The notes under the pieces: generated by a model | Databases searched by the model: none | Told to the model about the DNA's origin: nothing | What the model saw: only the letters and a program-made list of their open reading frames with translations | Translations under genes and position numbers: made by a program | Shown here: positions 13,560 through 22,859 of the stretch, piece after piece | Layout: each line of letters begins with the position of its first letter | Numbering within the stretch: the stretch's first letter is position 1 | Assembly: GCA_034008185.1 (NCBI GenBank) | Contig: CM067081.1 | Location: 10,973,821 to 11,037,820 of the forward strand | DNA from: Gorsachius magnificus | Taxonomy: Eukaryota > Chordata > Aves > Pelecaniformes > Ardeidae | DNA length: 64,000 bases | Direction of reading: 5' to 3'

Positions 13560-15310
13560 CTTTCTCCTTTTGCTCCCTCTCTGAAAAAGGCCAACTTTTG
13601 ACCACACTGACATCTAGCCAGACTGCCATGCTTAGGGAATATACACCAGACAGATACTATCTTTTCAGATCAGTAGCGAATTTTAATATTTATCCCCAAA
13701 TAAGTCTTGATGACAGATGGACTTTTCTTTCCATGAATAATAATTAGGAGTTAGATCCTCCAACTGGATCTGGCAGCCCTCATGCAAAAGCAAACCTCAA
13801 AGTCTTTGGGCAGATGTTCAAGTCAGCCACCATAAAGTCTCATCTGAAGGACTGGCTCCTTCATGGGTAACATCTTACAGTGCTCTGCGATTCAGTGCTT
13901 AAAAAATATACTGCTCCTGGTGTCACATTTACTGCTGTGTGAAAAATTCAGAACTGAGCCCAGGGACACAACTAGCCAATTGCCCCATGTCCACATTCTC
14001 CACCTTGGCAGTACCAGATAATGGCATCTCCTGCTGTTCTTTCTAGGCTGGCAAAACCATTGTCAGTGCTTAACAAAGAATAATACCAACAGGACATATT
14101 TAAAGCATTGACTTGGTGTTATCAAATGGCAAACAGTTAGATGGGAGAGTCATTTCAAGGATTTATCCCTGAAGGCCCTCAAGTAAGGCGTCTTCCTTTT
14201 GTGCAAAGACCTTCCTTTTGCACTAAAGGAACAGCTCAGCATGTCCTGCCCTTGCATGGCCATGCAGAAGAGTATAAAAAGTATTCTTCTCCTCCTCTTC
14301 CGCATTAAAGACTGAGGGATAAGGGTAATCCATAGGCCTAATGGACAGCAGGCAATACATATCCTTGGAGTTGGAAATTGTTGCAGAGCTTAAAGAAGGC
14401 ATGACTATACCATAGCTGCTGAGCCAGGCTGCTGTTTGGGTTTGGAGAAGGCAGCTCACTTCCCTGGCCTTTCCCCAAGTTTTTCTGGAAGGACATCAGC
14501 TCACCTGAACTCACAAATGCCACAGAGTTTTTATTCACCCAGACTTGTATATCCAGACCTCCAAGGAGAGAGCCCTTTAGAGACAGAGGGTTCAACCCTG
14601 AGGTAACCCTTAGCTCTGAGGGGAATGAAGATTTAAGAAAGGTGATCTGAATCTCTGGAGCAAATTTGCCAAAAGAAACCCACAGGCCACTCCAAAGCTT
14701 GCACTCTGCAAGGAGAGTTGTGGAGAAGAGCACTTGGTACGCATGGGAAGGTGCTGCCAGTCATTCACGGCTCAAAGCTAGCTGGACAGAAGCCAGCTCT
14801 GGTTCAGGCGCTGCCTTATCAACTGTGATGGCATGGCTTCCATATCAGAGCTGGCAGGGGTCCAGATGGCTCAAAGCACAGGTGGGGGAGACACAGATGC
14901 AACTGTCTGCACCCCTCCAGACGGACGTGCCCTCAGGCCTGATCAATGTTGCCTCAAGCTGGAATCCAATATTTGCTCCTACAAATGCTTCCCCTATTGC
15001 ACCCTGCAGCAAGGCTGGTAGCACACAGGTTTCACAGCCTGTTTAAGAGCCTGTTGTATCGGATGTATAAAGTACCAGAACAGAGGAGAAGCTGTGGTGC
15101 TGCAAAGCAACAGGGGCTATATTTGCCTCACCATAAAAAAGTACATTTTCCTTCTGAAATTTGCTTCTGGGCCTCTTCATTGCCATGTGGTCCACTGCAG
15201 CCCCTTTTGTCTCACACGATCCAGAGCACTAGGTCTTGGTGTTGTGATGCTCAGTCACTGAGAATACACCTGGGCTGCCTGGGCATTCCTTTACCATATA
15301 AACCCACATC
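13560..15310. other. Non-coding interval, moderately GC-rich, no gene recognised
   Basis: Overlapping open frames of 60 to 130 codons occur on both strands around 14220-15050, in sequence slightly richer in GC than its surroundings. None shows a recognisable domain and no strong splice-site pair frames any of them. They are most simply explained by chance. Confidence 0.55.
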
Positions 15311-15317
15311 ATTTAAC

Positions 15318-15350
15318 AAAAAAAAAAAAAAAAAGAAAAAAAAAGAAAAA
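15318..15350. repeat. A-rich low-complexity tract with G interruptions
   Basis: About 33 bases are almost pure A, interrupted by single G residues at regular distances. No polyadenylation signal or target-site duplication is evident, so I do not call it the tail of a processed pseudogene. Confidence 0.85.
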
Positions 15351-15419
15351 TGCAACAAGCCAGTCATCATGCAATTCTTCCCTGGGGCTGAGACAGGAGA
15401 AAATGAGCTGCTTCTGACA

Positions 15420-15469
15420 GATGTCACATAGATGTCACATAGAGCACCACCTGCAGATGGTGGTGCTCT
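15420..15469. repeat. 11-bp tandem duplication followed by a perfect inverted repeat
   Basis: The unit GATGTCACATA occurs twice in tandem at 15420-15441. An inverted repeat follows at once: arm AGAGCACCACC at 15441-15451, a 7-base spacer, and the exact complement GGTGGTGCTCT at 15459-15469. A transcript would fold into an 11-bp perfect hairpin. The stem is too short for a typical microRNA precursor, and there is no T-run beside it. Its role, if any, is unknown. Confidence 0.85.
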
Positions 15470-15479
15470 GCAGCGTTCA

Positions 15480-17636
15480 GGACACCTGCATAATGCCCCT
15501 GCATAAACTAAGCTGCGTTTTGCTTTAGCCACACACATACACGCACATACTCACCAGCCTGTTTAAAAGCAGGCACATGTCCTAATGGACAGCTCTTCCA
15601 TGGCACAGCCCCAGCATATTAGCAATGCTTGTTTTAAATATCTAATTTGTAGAGGAAAAAAGACCAAACCTGTACCATAGATTTGCTTCCAATCAGAAGG
15701 TGAATGGATTGCTATTAGCTGCAAATAGCCTGCGTTATTAACTGAGATATAGGTCCTATCCTGGAAGATGGCTAACATGGTGTCTTTGCTTCCATTATTA
15801 AGTGAGATCTATGTGGAGCAAATGGAGTCAGTACAGTGAGAAAAGTTTATAGTGATAATCCTGATCAAAAAGAGGTATCTACTGTGTGGTGAGCTGCTGC
15901 TGAGAGTTGCTCCCTAGGCTCCAGGCTGATGCTATCGAAGCTGTACTGAGGGCACTAAAAGCTGCAACAAACTCACACCTGCATTTCACAAGAGCTTGCT
16001 ATGGCCTGTACACATTCCTTTCTTTAGTGGCACTGGTACTGATACTTTATCCATGTGTAGGAGCAGCTGATTTCAGTTACAATAGCAGATTTAACATGTC
16101 GGGTTTTAGAAAAATTCCCCTCTGTCATATAACTGAACCTGGAATCACTATTGATTTTTAACAGCCCTTGCTTGTTCGCCTTTTGTTGTACCTGAAATTA
16201 GGAGTGATGCTAATTGTTAACACGTGTAGCAGTACACTCCTGTCACTCTCCCATCAGAGCATCTCACAGTCCTGCTGAGTCCTGAATGCATTTTTTTTCA
16301 TATTTAATTCGCTGACACCAGGAAATCCCTAAAGCTTTTACCATGCCCAGAAGCAACTGCCCCCAGATCGCAGTGACATCTTGGTGAGATCCCTCTGACT
16401 GAGAGCAGACCTCTACTTGCAGCATCTACAGCTGAACCAGTCACCCGTCCCTTGGCAGGGGATAAAAAGTGCAATTCAGTGCATCCTCGTCATATCGTCT
16501 TCCCCTGCAGTTTTGAGTGTTTCAGTGCAGCACATATACTTAGATAGGCCTTAGTGAAAGATTTCTTAGATGAAATTAGAAAAAAGACAAAACAAAACCC
16601 CCTTCCATTCAATGCTCTTTGCTTCATTAGTAGGTTAACAAGACCAGACAGGAGAACTGTGATATTTCTGTTCCAGGCAGACTTCAGATTTGCACCTCTT
16701 ATGATTCAAAATTATGTTTTTAATTAACATATTCCCTCTCACAATAAATATTTTAAAAAACCCCTAACAGTAAAGTACTAGATGTGCTGAGATTCAGAGC
16801 TAGTCAGAGCCCTTTGTGTTTTGAGCGTGCTAGGGTCTGGCTTCTCAATGTGATTACACTGCTGTAAATCACAACCTGGTTAATAATGTCACATAGAAGC
16901 AGTACCGTCAAAAAAAAAAAAAAAATGAAATACCGGAACCAATATAGGAGCTGTATGAGTTTCACGTTCCAAATGTGCAAGGCCCCATATGCCCTAGACA
17001 TTCACAGATCCCACTATTCTTTGCAAGTATTTTTATGCTTTCAGAGTCATACATGTACACTTTTTGACAACTGAATAACCCTAGACTTTTACAGAATAGT
17101 GTAAAGAAATCTCGGTATGGCAGATTAAGAATCAGTCTCCAGTCAGGATAACAGAAAGGGTAAGGTATGTTGGTGCCAAGGCACTGTGTTGCTACTGAAT
17201 TATAAGGATATATCTCAGGATGAATTTGACACTTTTCAGCTTTTTTTAAAAATACTAATTCTTTGGCAATGGAGTCGATTTAGGAAAAAGTAATTTAGGA
17301 AACTAGAAGTCCAAAGCCATCTCTCCCTGGCTCAATCATATGGTCTGCAGTCAGGACTTACCTGTCTCTATTGTCCGTCTGTCTGACAGATGTCTCTGAG
17401 AGAAACACCTGACTCCTTGGATGGTTTTTGAACCACAACCAGCATGGTGACAGCACAGCTGAGCAGGTTACATAATTCACACCCTATGAATATCCAGAAA
17501 AACAACATCATTTTCATGCTGTAGCTTCAGCTTTTCAGTCTCCCTGAAGCTTCGGAAGCATCTTTCTTCCAAAACATAAAAAAAATATCTGCAGCAAAAA
17601 AAGTAGGCCCTGAGTTCAGTAGCCAAGGAGTACAAA
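15480..17636. other. Non-coding interval, no gene recognised
   Basis: Ordinary AT-rich unique sequence. A short A-run lies near 16910-16925. The open frame at 15907-16161 includes a hydrophobic stretch (LYTFLSLVALVLILYP), but there is no family resemblance, no splice context and no CpG support. I regard it as chance. Confidence 0.55.
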
Positions 17637-17638
17637 GC

Positions 17639-18035
17639 CATAGAATCATAGAATGGTTTAGGTTGGAAAAGGTCATCAAGTTCAACCATTAGCCTAACCC
17701 TGCCATCCCACCACGAAACCATGTCCCTAAGCACCTCATCTATCCTTCCCGCCTCCAGGGATGGGGACTTGACCACATCCCTGGGCAGCCCGTTCCAGAG
17801 TCTGACAACCCTAATGTCCAACCTAAACCTGCCCTGGCGCAACTTCAGACCATTCCCCCTCGTCCTTTTGTCCATTACCAGGGAGAAGAGACCAACCCCC
17901 ACCTCACTACCCCCTCCTGTCAGGCAGCTGTAGAGGGCGATAAGGTCTCCCCTCCGCCTCCTCTTCTCCAGGCTGAACAACCCCAGTTCCCTCAGCTGCT
18001 CCTCGTAAGACTTGTGCTCCAGACCCCTCACCAGC
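17639..18035 (-). mobile_element. CR1 LINE 3' end, CR1-Y-like, stop codon lost
   Basis: The plus strand starts with the reverse-complemented terminal octamer (TAGAATCATAGAATGG) and GTTTAGGTTGGAAAAGG, the typical 3' end of this CR1 group. The minus-strand frame gives [67 protein letters not shown] and then [19 protein letters not shown], the CR1 ORF2 C-terminus. Compared with the copy at 56.3 kb, the KHFFTE block between LDIR and VV is missing and the stretch after SPSLE is shortened, both without breaking the frame. The expected stop after LRDMV is replaced by a serine codon, so the open frame runs on through the untranslated region into host DNA to 17477 (184 codons). Translation is not implied. 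Confidence 0.92.
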
Positions 18036-18150
18036 TTTTTTTTTTTTTTTTGCTCATACTGAGCCAGCTCTCACCAACACCCCCAGGTCCTTTTCTGCCA
18101 GGCAGCTGTCCAGCCACTCTTCCCCAAGCGTGTACTGTGCTTGGGGGCCA
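18036..18150 (-). mobile_element. Upstream piece of a CR1 ORF, joined through a 16-T run
   Basis: A pure T-run at 18036-18051 (A-run on the CR1 sense strand) separates the 3' CR1 copy from a second CR1-like stretch at about 18073-18150. On the minus strand the latter reads QYTLGEEWLDSCLAEKDLGVLV, which belongs to CR1 ORF2 upstream of [10 protein letters not shown]. In a complete element about 75 codons lie between these blocks. Here they are missing and replaced by the homopolymer and a few bases. This may be one element with an internal deletion or two CR1 pieces brought together. The flank beyond 18150 is not recognisably CR1. Confidence 0.72.
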
Positions 18151-18349
18151 CTGGAGCCATCAATCTCTCCAAAAGCACTTGATATCACACCCTCCAGGAC
18201 CATTCTCTGGATGGTTTTCCACTTCAGGATCTGACTCTCCTGGAAAAAATTACTTGCTGCCCCGTTTATTGATAATGTGTTGAACAAAGGGTAGCTGCTC
18301 TGCAACTTTATAAATACACCTATGCATTTGTATATTGCCATTCAAGAGA

Positions 18350-19560
18350 CCTTGGCTGATGTAGCTATTTAAAAGGAGGGAAAATGAGCCTTACTTTTCA
18401 AAGTTTATCATCCCAAAATAAAACAAGAGACAAGAAGTGGATCCACTTAGGAAAGCACAGAGAGATGATGAGCTTCCATTCATTTAAATTCAATTTCATT
18501 TCATCTAGCAGACTGAGGCTGAACAATGAAATAGTTAAATATTCTGGATTAAACCTTTATCTCAGAGCATTTTCCTTTTCACACATAAATTAAATTTTCT
18601 TGCTTAATCTCTGCTTTTCTTCTAATTATCTCTCTCCACACACACTAATGGCTCACAGCTAGTATCTCTCTTCAAGCAAGATGATTAGGAAGTGTTGGTT
18701 GTTATTGGGCTTTCTTTTTTTCTTTATTTTTTTCCTCCTGGAGATGATAATGCCATTCACTTAGTATACAGAAGAATTTATAAAAATATATATAAGAAGC
18801 GAGAATAGACCAACAATTCAAGCACCTTCTCCTAGAATGGGACACAACTTATATTTTGATATTACATTTTTACAGATTATTTAAAATTAAAATTCCTGTA
18901 CTTCTTCTTCCACCTTGACACCTGATTTCTCTCTCAGATTAAACATTGATCTTTTGTGTGTACGGGTGGTTAATGTTTTAGAACTGAATATCTCGTAAGA
19001 CTTTATTACAAAGAAGCACAGCTTCGTTTCCTGTGCATTTTAAAGGTGTGGCTAAGAAGATGGGTAAGAAATTGTAAAATTCAGGCCAAAGGACTACTGC
19101 GTGGCTGAGAGAAATGAACCACAAGGCTGGATCCTAGAACTTCTTTGTTTCAGTTTCATAAAAGGTAAACACAGCTCCTTGCTCTCCTATAAAAGACCAC
19201 CTCCAGCCCCAGACTGGACTTTGAAAAGCCTTCCTGGAGCTCTTCCTTTTATACACAGAAGCACATGCATAGATGTAAATATATATATACATGTATAATA
19301 ACGATGTATAAAAACAGTAATACAATGCATTTGTATCACTGCCTTCTACTAGGAAGAATTAGATCTACCCACATGCATAATCTTGCGTATGGACTAAGCT
19401 CTCCCTTCACTGTCGGTGTGAAGTTTTAAGTGGTCATGTCCTTTCGGAAAGTCACAGCCATAAAATCCTCAGGTGGACAGAGGTATAGACTGGTAGACAG
19501 ACAGCTACATCTATACGTGCATACTCACAAAAACATACACACTTCTCTGCAAGGGTGTTA
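18350..19560. other. Non-coding interval, no gene recognised
   Basis: AT-rich unique sequence with no visible exon. A short TA-rich run lies at about 19278-19300. Open frames on both strands are below 70 codons and unremarkable. Confidence 0.6.
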
Positions 19561-19562
19561 CC

Positions 19563-19649
19563 TCTAAAGCCTGTTGTTAAGGGCATTGTCCACATGTCTC
19601 TGACAGGCACAGGGCATCGACCACCTCTCTAGGAAGCCTGTTCCATGGT
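19563..19649 (-). mobile_element. Inverted 5' part of a CR1 LINE
   Basis: The reverse complement reads as the CR1 segment AACAGGCTTCCTAGAGAGG, then GTGGTCGATGCCC and, at its end, GACAATGCCCTTAACAACAG. It corresponds to the last part of ORF2 just upstream of the piece that follows at 19690 in the opposite direction. The two pieces are neighbours in an intact element, with almost no sequence lost at the break. I interpret them as one insertion with an inverted 5' end. Confidence 0.8.
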
Positions 19650-19689
19650 ATAATAATAAAATTATTTTAAAGCATAATAATATTCTTCA

Positions 19690-19800
19690 GCTTTTGGTCA
19701 GCCCTGAAATGGTCAGGCAGTTGGACTAAATGATCATTGTTGGTCCCTTCCAACAGAACTATTCTGTTCTGTTCTGTTCTATTGTATTATGCTCTATTCT
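19690..19800 (+). mobile_element. CR1 LINE 3' end with pentanucleotide terminus
   Basis: The plus strand reads CTTTTGGTCAGCCCTGAAAT, GGTCAGGCAGTTGGACTAAA, TGATCATTGT and GGTCCCTTCCAAC, the 3' untranslated region of one CR1 group. It ends in degenerate pentamers of the TTCTG/TTCTA type at about 19761-19800. The terminus differs from the octamer ends of the other copies in this window. An AT-rich filler of about 40 bases (19650-19689) separates it from the inverted 5' part. Confidence 0.88.
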
Positions 19801-19809
19801 AGATAGCCA

Positions 19810-22720
19810 GTGAAGCTCCTGAGTTTGCCCTGGGTCTGGATACACGGTATAAACACTAGGATCCACCAAAAGAAATTAAACAGCGTATAAACTACCATGT
19901 CTGCATCACTGTGAGGTTTATTCTGATGTGATTTTTCATCATTTAAAAAACATGGCTTTCAACTGACTTTCCTTCCTATATGTCACATCACAAACAAGTA
20001 CTTCTCACTCGCATTTGTGTTCCTCTATACCAGCTCATCAGAGCATTTGGCTATCATTTGGCTCAGAGCATCTCCAGCCTTGCCAGTTAATTGATGAAGA
20101 ACCATTATGAGACAAATATATCATCTGCATTTTAACTGCTTGAATGGAAGGTTATTGAAGTAATAACTGGCAACATTAAAACCATTAATAAAATATGGGT
20201 TGGGAATAGCAAATTACGAATTTCTGTACCTAGTTCCCAAAATAAATTTGCTCTTGAAGGTAGTTTTAGCACTCATGATGACATAGATGAATGATGCTGA
20301 TTAAAAAGGAGTGAAGAAAAGATTATCACTTTAGCAAAGAAACCACTGGCATCATTACTGGTCTCATCTAAATAAAAAGTGTTAAATTTTTCAGTGGCTT
20401 CATAGCCTTGCTGTGAAATTGCAGGTGTCATTGTGCACTGGTAGTTGAGCACAAGATAAGGCAAAAATGGAGATAAAGTGGGTTAGACCATAAACAAAAG
20501 CCCAGAAAGCATGAGAAAAGGTGATAGTTCTGTGGCTTTAAAACAGGCTCTTCATGGGCTTCCTTCTGTGAATGAAATACTCGTATTGCTTCTGCCAGTG
20601 ATGAGATGTCCCTTACAACACGAACAGCCACAATCATTTTGAAGGAGGCAATATCTAGTTAATGAGTAAAGATGTAAATTATCCAGAGCGCTTAATATTG
20701 TTGTCACAACCCAAAGACATGAATAAGCTTCCTAGCGAGGGAATGAATAGGGCAGAGGGCTCAGAAGTACTCTCTCCCTGGAATTATTTGCCAGGAGACC
20801 GTAGGTGTGCCTCTTTCCTTCTCTATACTTTCCTTTCCTCTCCCACTCTCTCTGTCTTCTTGTCAATTTAAAAGTTAAACTCTTTGCAGCAACACTGGCT
20901 CTCGCTATGTGGTTTTTACAGTCCCTCGCACAATGAGGCACCAATGTAATGCAAATTGCAGTATTAAATATTCATACAAAAGCTTCATAGTGTGACTGCA
21001 TAAAATCAGAACAATCAGGGAACAGGCATAAGCTGAGCGCCTAGGTAAGATGAAGCACAGAGATTTCTATTACAATTGCAGCCTCATTAGAGGAAGTGTG
21101 CTGACATAAGCTGTGTTTTCATTGTCGTAAGCCCAATTTCATAACCATGTATTAGAGTTATGACTTCTCCTAGCAAGCCATAATGTTTTCACTTTTGGCT
21201 GTGCAATCACATATTGTTAGCTTAAGACATTTAAACTTTATAAATGGCTCCGTAATATGTGGTCTTTTCAGCTATAAAAATTGTTCCTTAAAAAATAATC
21301 TGAGGCATTGGTCACCAGAGTCAATGTCACCTAACAGCAAATAAATTTTGGCAATAAATTGGAAGTTAACAACATAACTGCAAGCAATTCCTTCGACTAA
21401 GAATTAGTCATATATTTTCTTTCCATCTAATAAAAACATCACTAAAATGCTATGCAGTGTTCCCGTTCCTATCTGATGCTTTGCTTCAGAAATGGTAAAG
21501 GATGTGTCCAATAATGAATTATTTGCAGCAGTTTGCAGGACTTTGCACTGAGAATTTTAGCTGGAATGCTTAGATTGATGCAGCCTGTTTAGGAAAACTT
21601 GCCTTACTCTATAATCCAGATAAGGAGACAAAAAAACGCATGTGAATGGCTTGGTAACACAAAAATACACCGAGTAAAATCAAACCCACACTCAAGAAAA
21701 AGCTTTTTTTTGGCCCTTTATTGAATGATTGAGCCTGTCTCTGAATATATTGTCTGTCTATTTAGTCTGTAAGCTGTTCAAGGCAACTTTTATCTCCTGT
21801 TCATCATGAAGCATGCTTTTCTGTAAATTACAGCTGTGGAAGCTCATTCTTATTCGATACTTCCTTACTGAAACTGTTTCTTTTTGGAGGAAGAAAATGA
21901 GGCTGTTGTCCATCATAATGAATTTATGTGCAGTGGAGTTTATATAAATATATTTTTATCACAGTGGTCATGAATTGAAATCTCAGGGAGTTGACTTAGT
22001 GTTAATATTTTGCACTTTAAAGCTTTAGACCACAGGACTTCAGGGTGCTCTCTAAAGGCAGACTTTGGACACTATTTTCAGAAATGACCAATAACGCTTA
22101 CACCTGAAAGACAAGTGGGCAATAGACTTAACCCAAAATCTGGCATTTACAGGGGATCATCATTTTAAGACATCACAGAAAGCTGTTACGTCTTCACCAT
22201 CCTTACCTTCTTCTGGCATTTGATAGGAAAACGTATCCTCACGTGGCACGCTGCCTGAAAAACAGCGTTGGTGCGTCTGTGAGACTGGAACCAAAGCACA
22301 GCAGGGCCAGTGGGGTTGTGTTGCCACCAGCATGACCAGGCAGGGATAAAAAAAAAAACCCAACCCCCCTCATTCCTGTCAGCATTATGCACTGAATTTT
22401 AGAGTGTTCAGAAACCTTGTCCACATAAAAATAAAGCAGCACTCAGAAGCATCCTCAGAGCTCACCTTTCTGAGAGCTCATGAGATCGTCGTCTCTCTCA
22501 CCCCAGTCCAGAACAACTGAAACAGGTGCTGGTGTGGACCTGCACTCTTGTGGCTTCCCCAGAGCTGCCCTTGCACCGGGCTGTTCATAGAGAAGGCGGT
22601 CACTGCTGGTTTGGTTGGCACTTGCAGCAATATCAAAATGTATGGAAAGGCTTTCCCTATTTTGTTTATTTAAAGGGCTTATATTTATTTAATTGATTAA
22701 GATACTTCTTACTGGTATTA
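19810..22720. other. Non-coding interval, possible conserved regulatory DNA
   Basis: No exon or recent transposon is recognised. The block 20940-21600 is AT-rich and low in CpG, and begins with a perfect POU octamer (ATGCAAAT at 20949-20956), followed by many TAAT/ATTA cores. That composition is common in vertebrate conserved non-coding elements, but conservation cannot be judged from one sequence. A run of A followed by C lies at 22348-22370. Confidence 0.5.
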
Positions 22721-22722
22721 GC

Positions 22723-22850
22723 ATATAATAATAATAATAATAATAATAGCAATAATAGTAATAATGGTACTGATAGGAGTTGTAGCAATAGTAGTAATGG
22801 TAATAGCAGTAATGGTAATGGTAATGGTAATGGTAATGGTAATAGTAACA
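22723..22850. repeat. Compound microsatellite of ATA, TAGCAA and TAATGG units
   Basis: It begins as pure ATA trinucleotides to about 22748, passes through a mixed zone of TAG, CAA and TAA triplets, and ends as nearly perfect TAATGG hexamers at about 22808-22845. It probably grew from one triplet array by point changes and hexamer expansion. The long Y/H-rich frame on the minus strand is an artefact of this repeat. Confidence 0.92.
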
Positions 22851-22859
22851 GTTAGAACC

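Noticed and set aside
15907..16161. Plus-strand frame with a hydrophobic segment that might suggest a membrane protein
   Set aside because: A single hydrophobic run in an 84-codon frame, without splice sites, CpG support or family match, is expected by chance.
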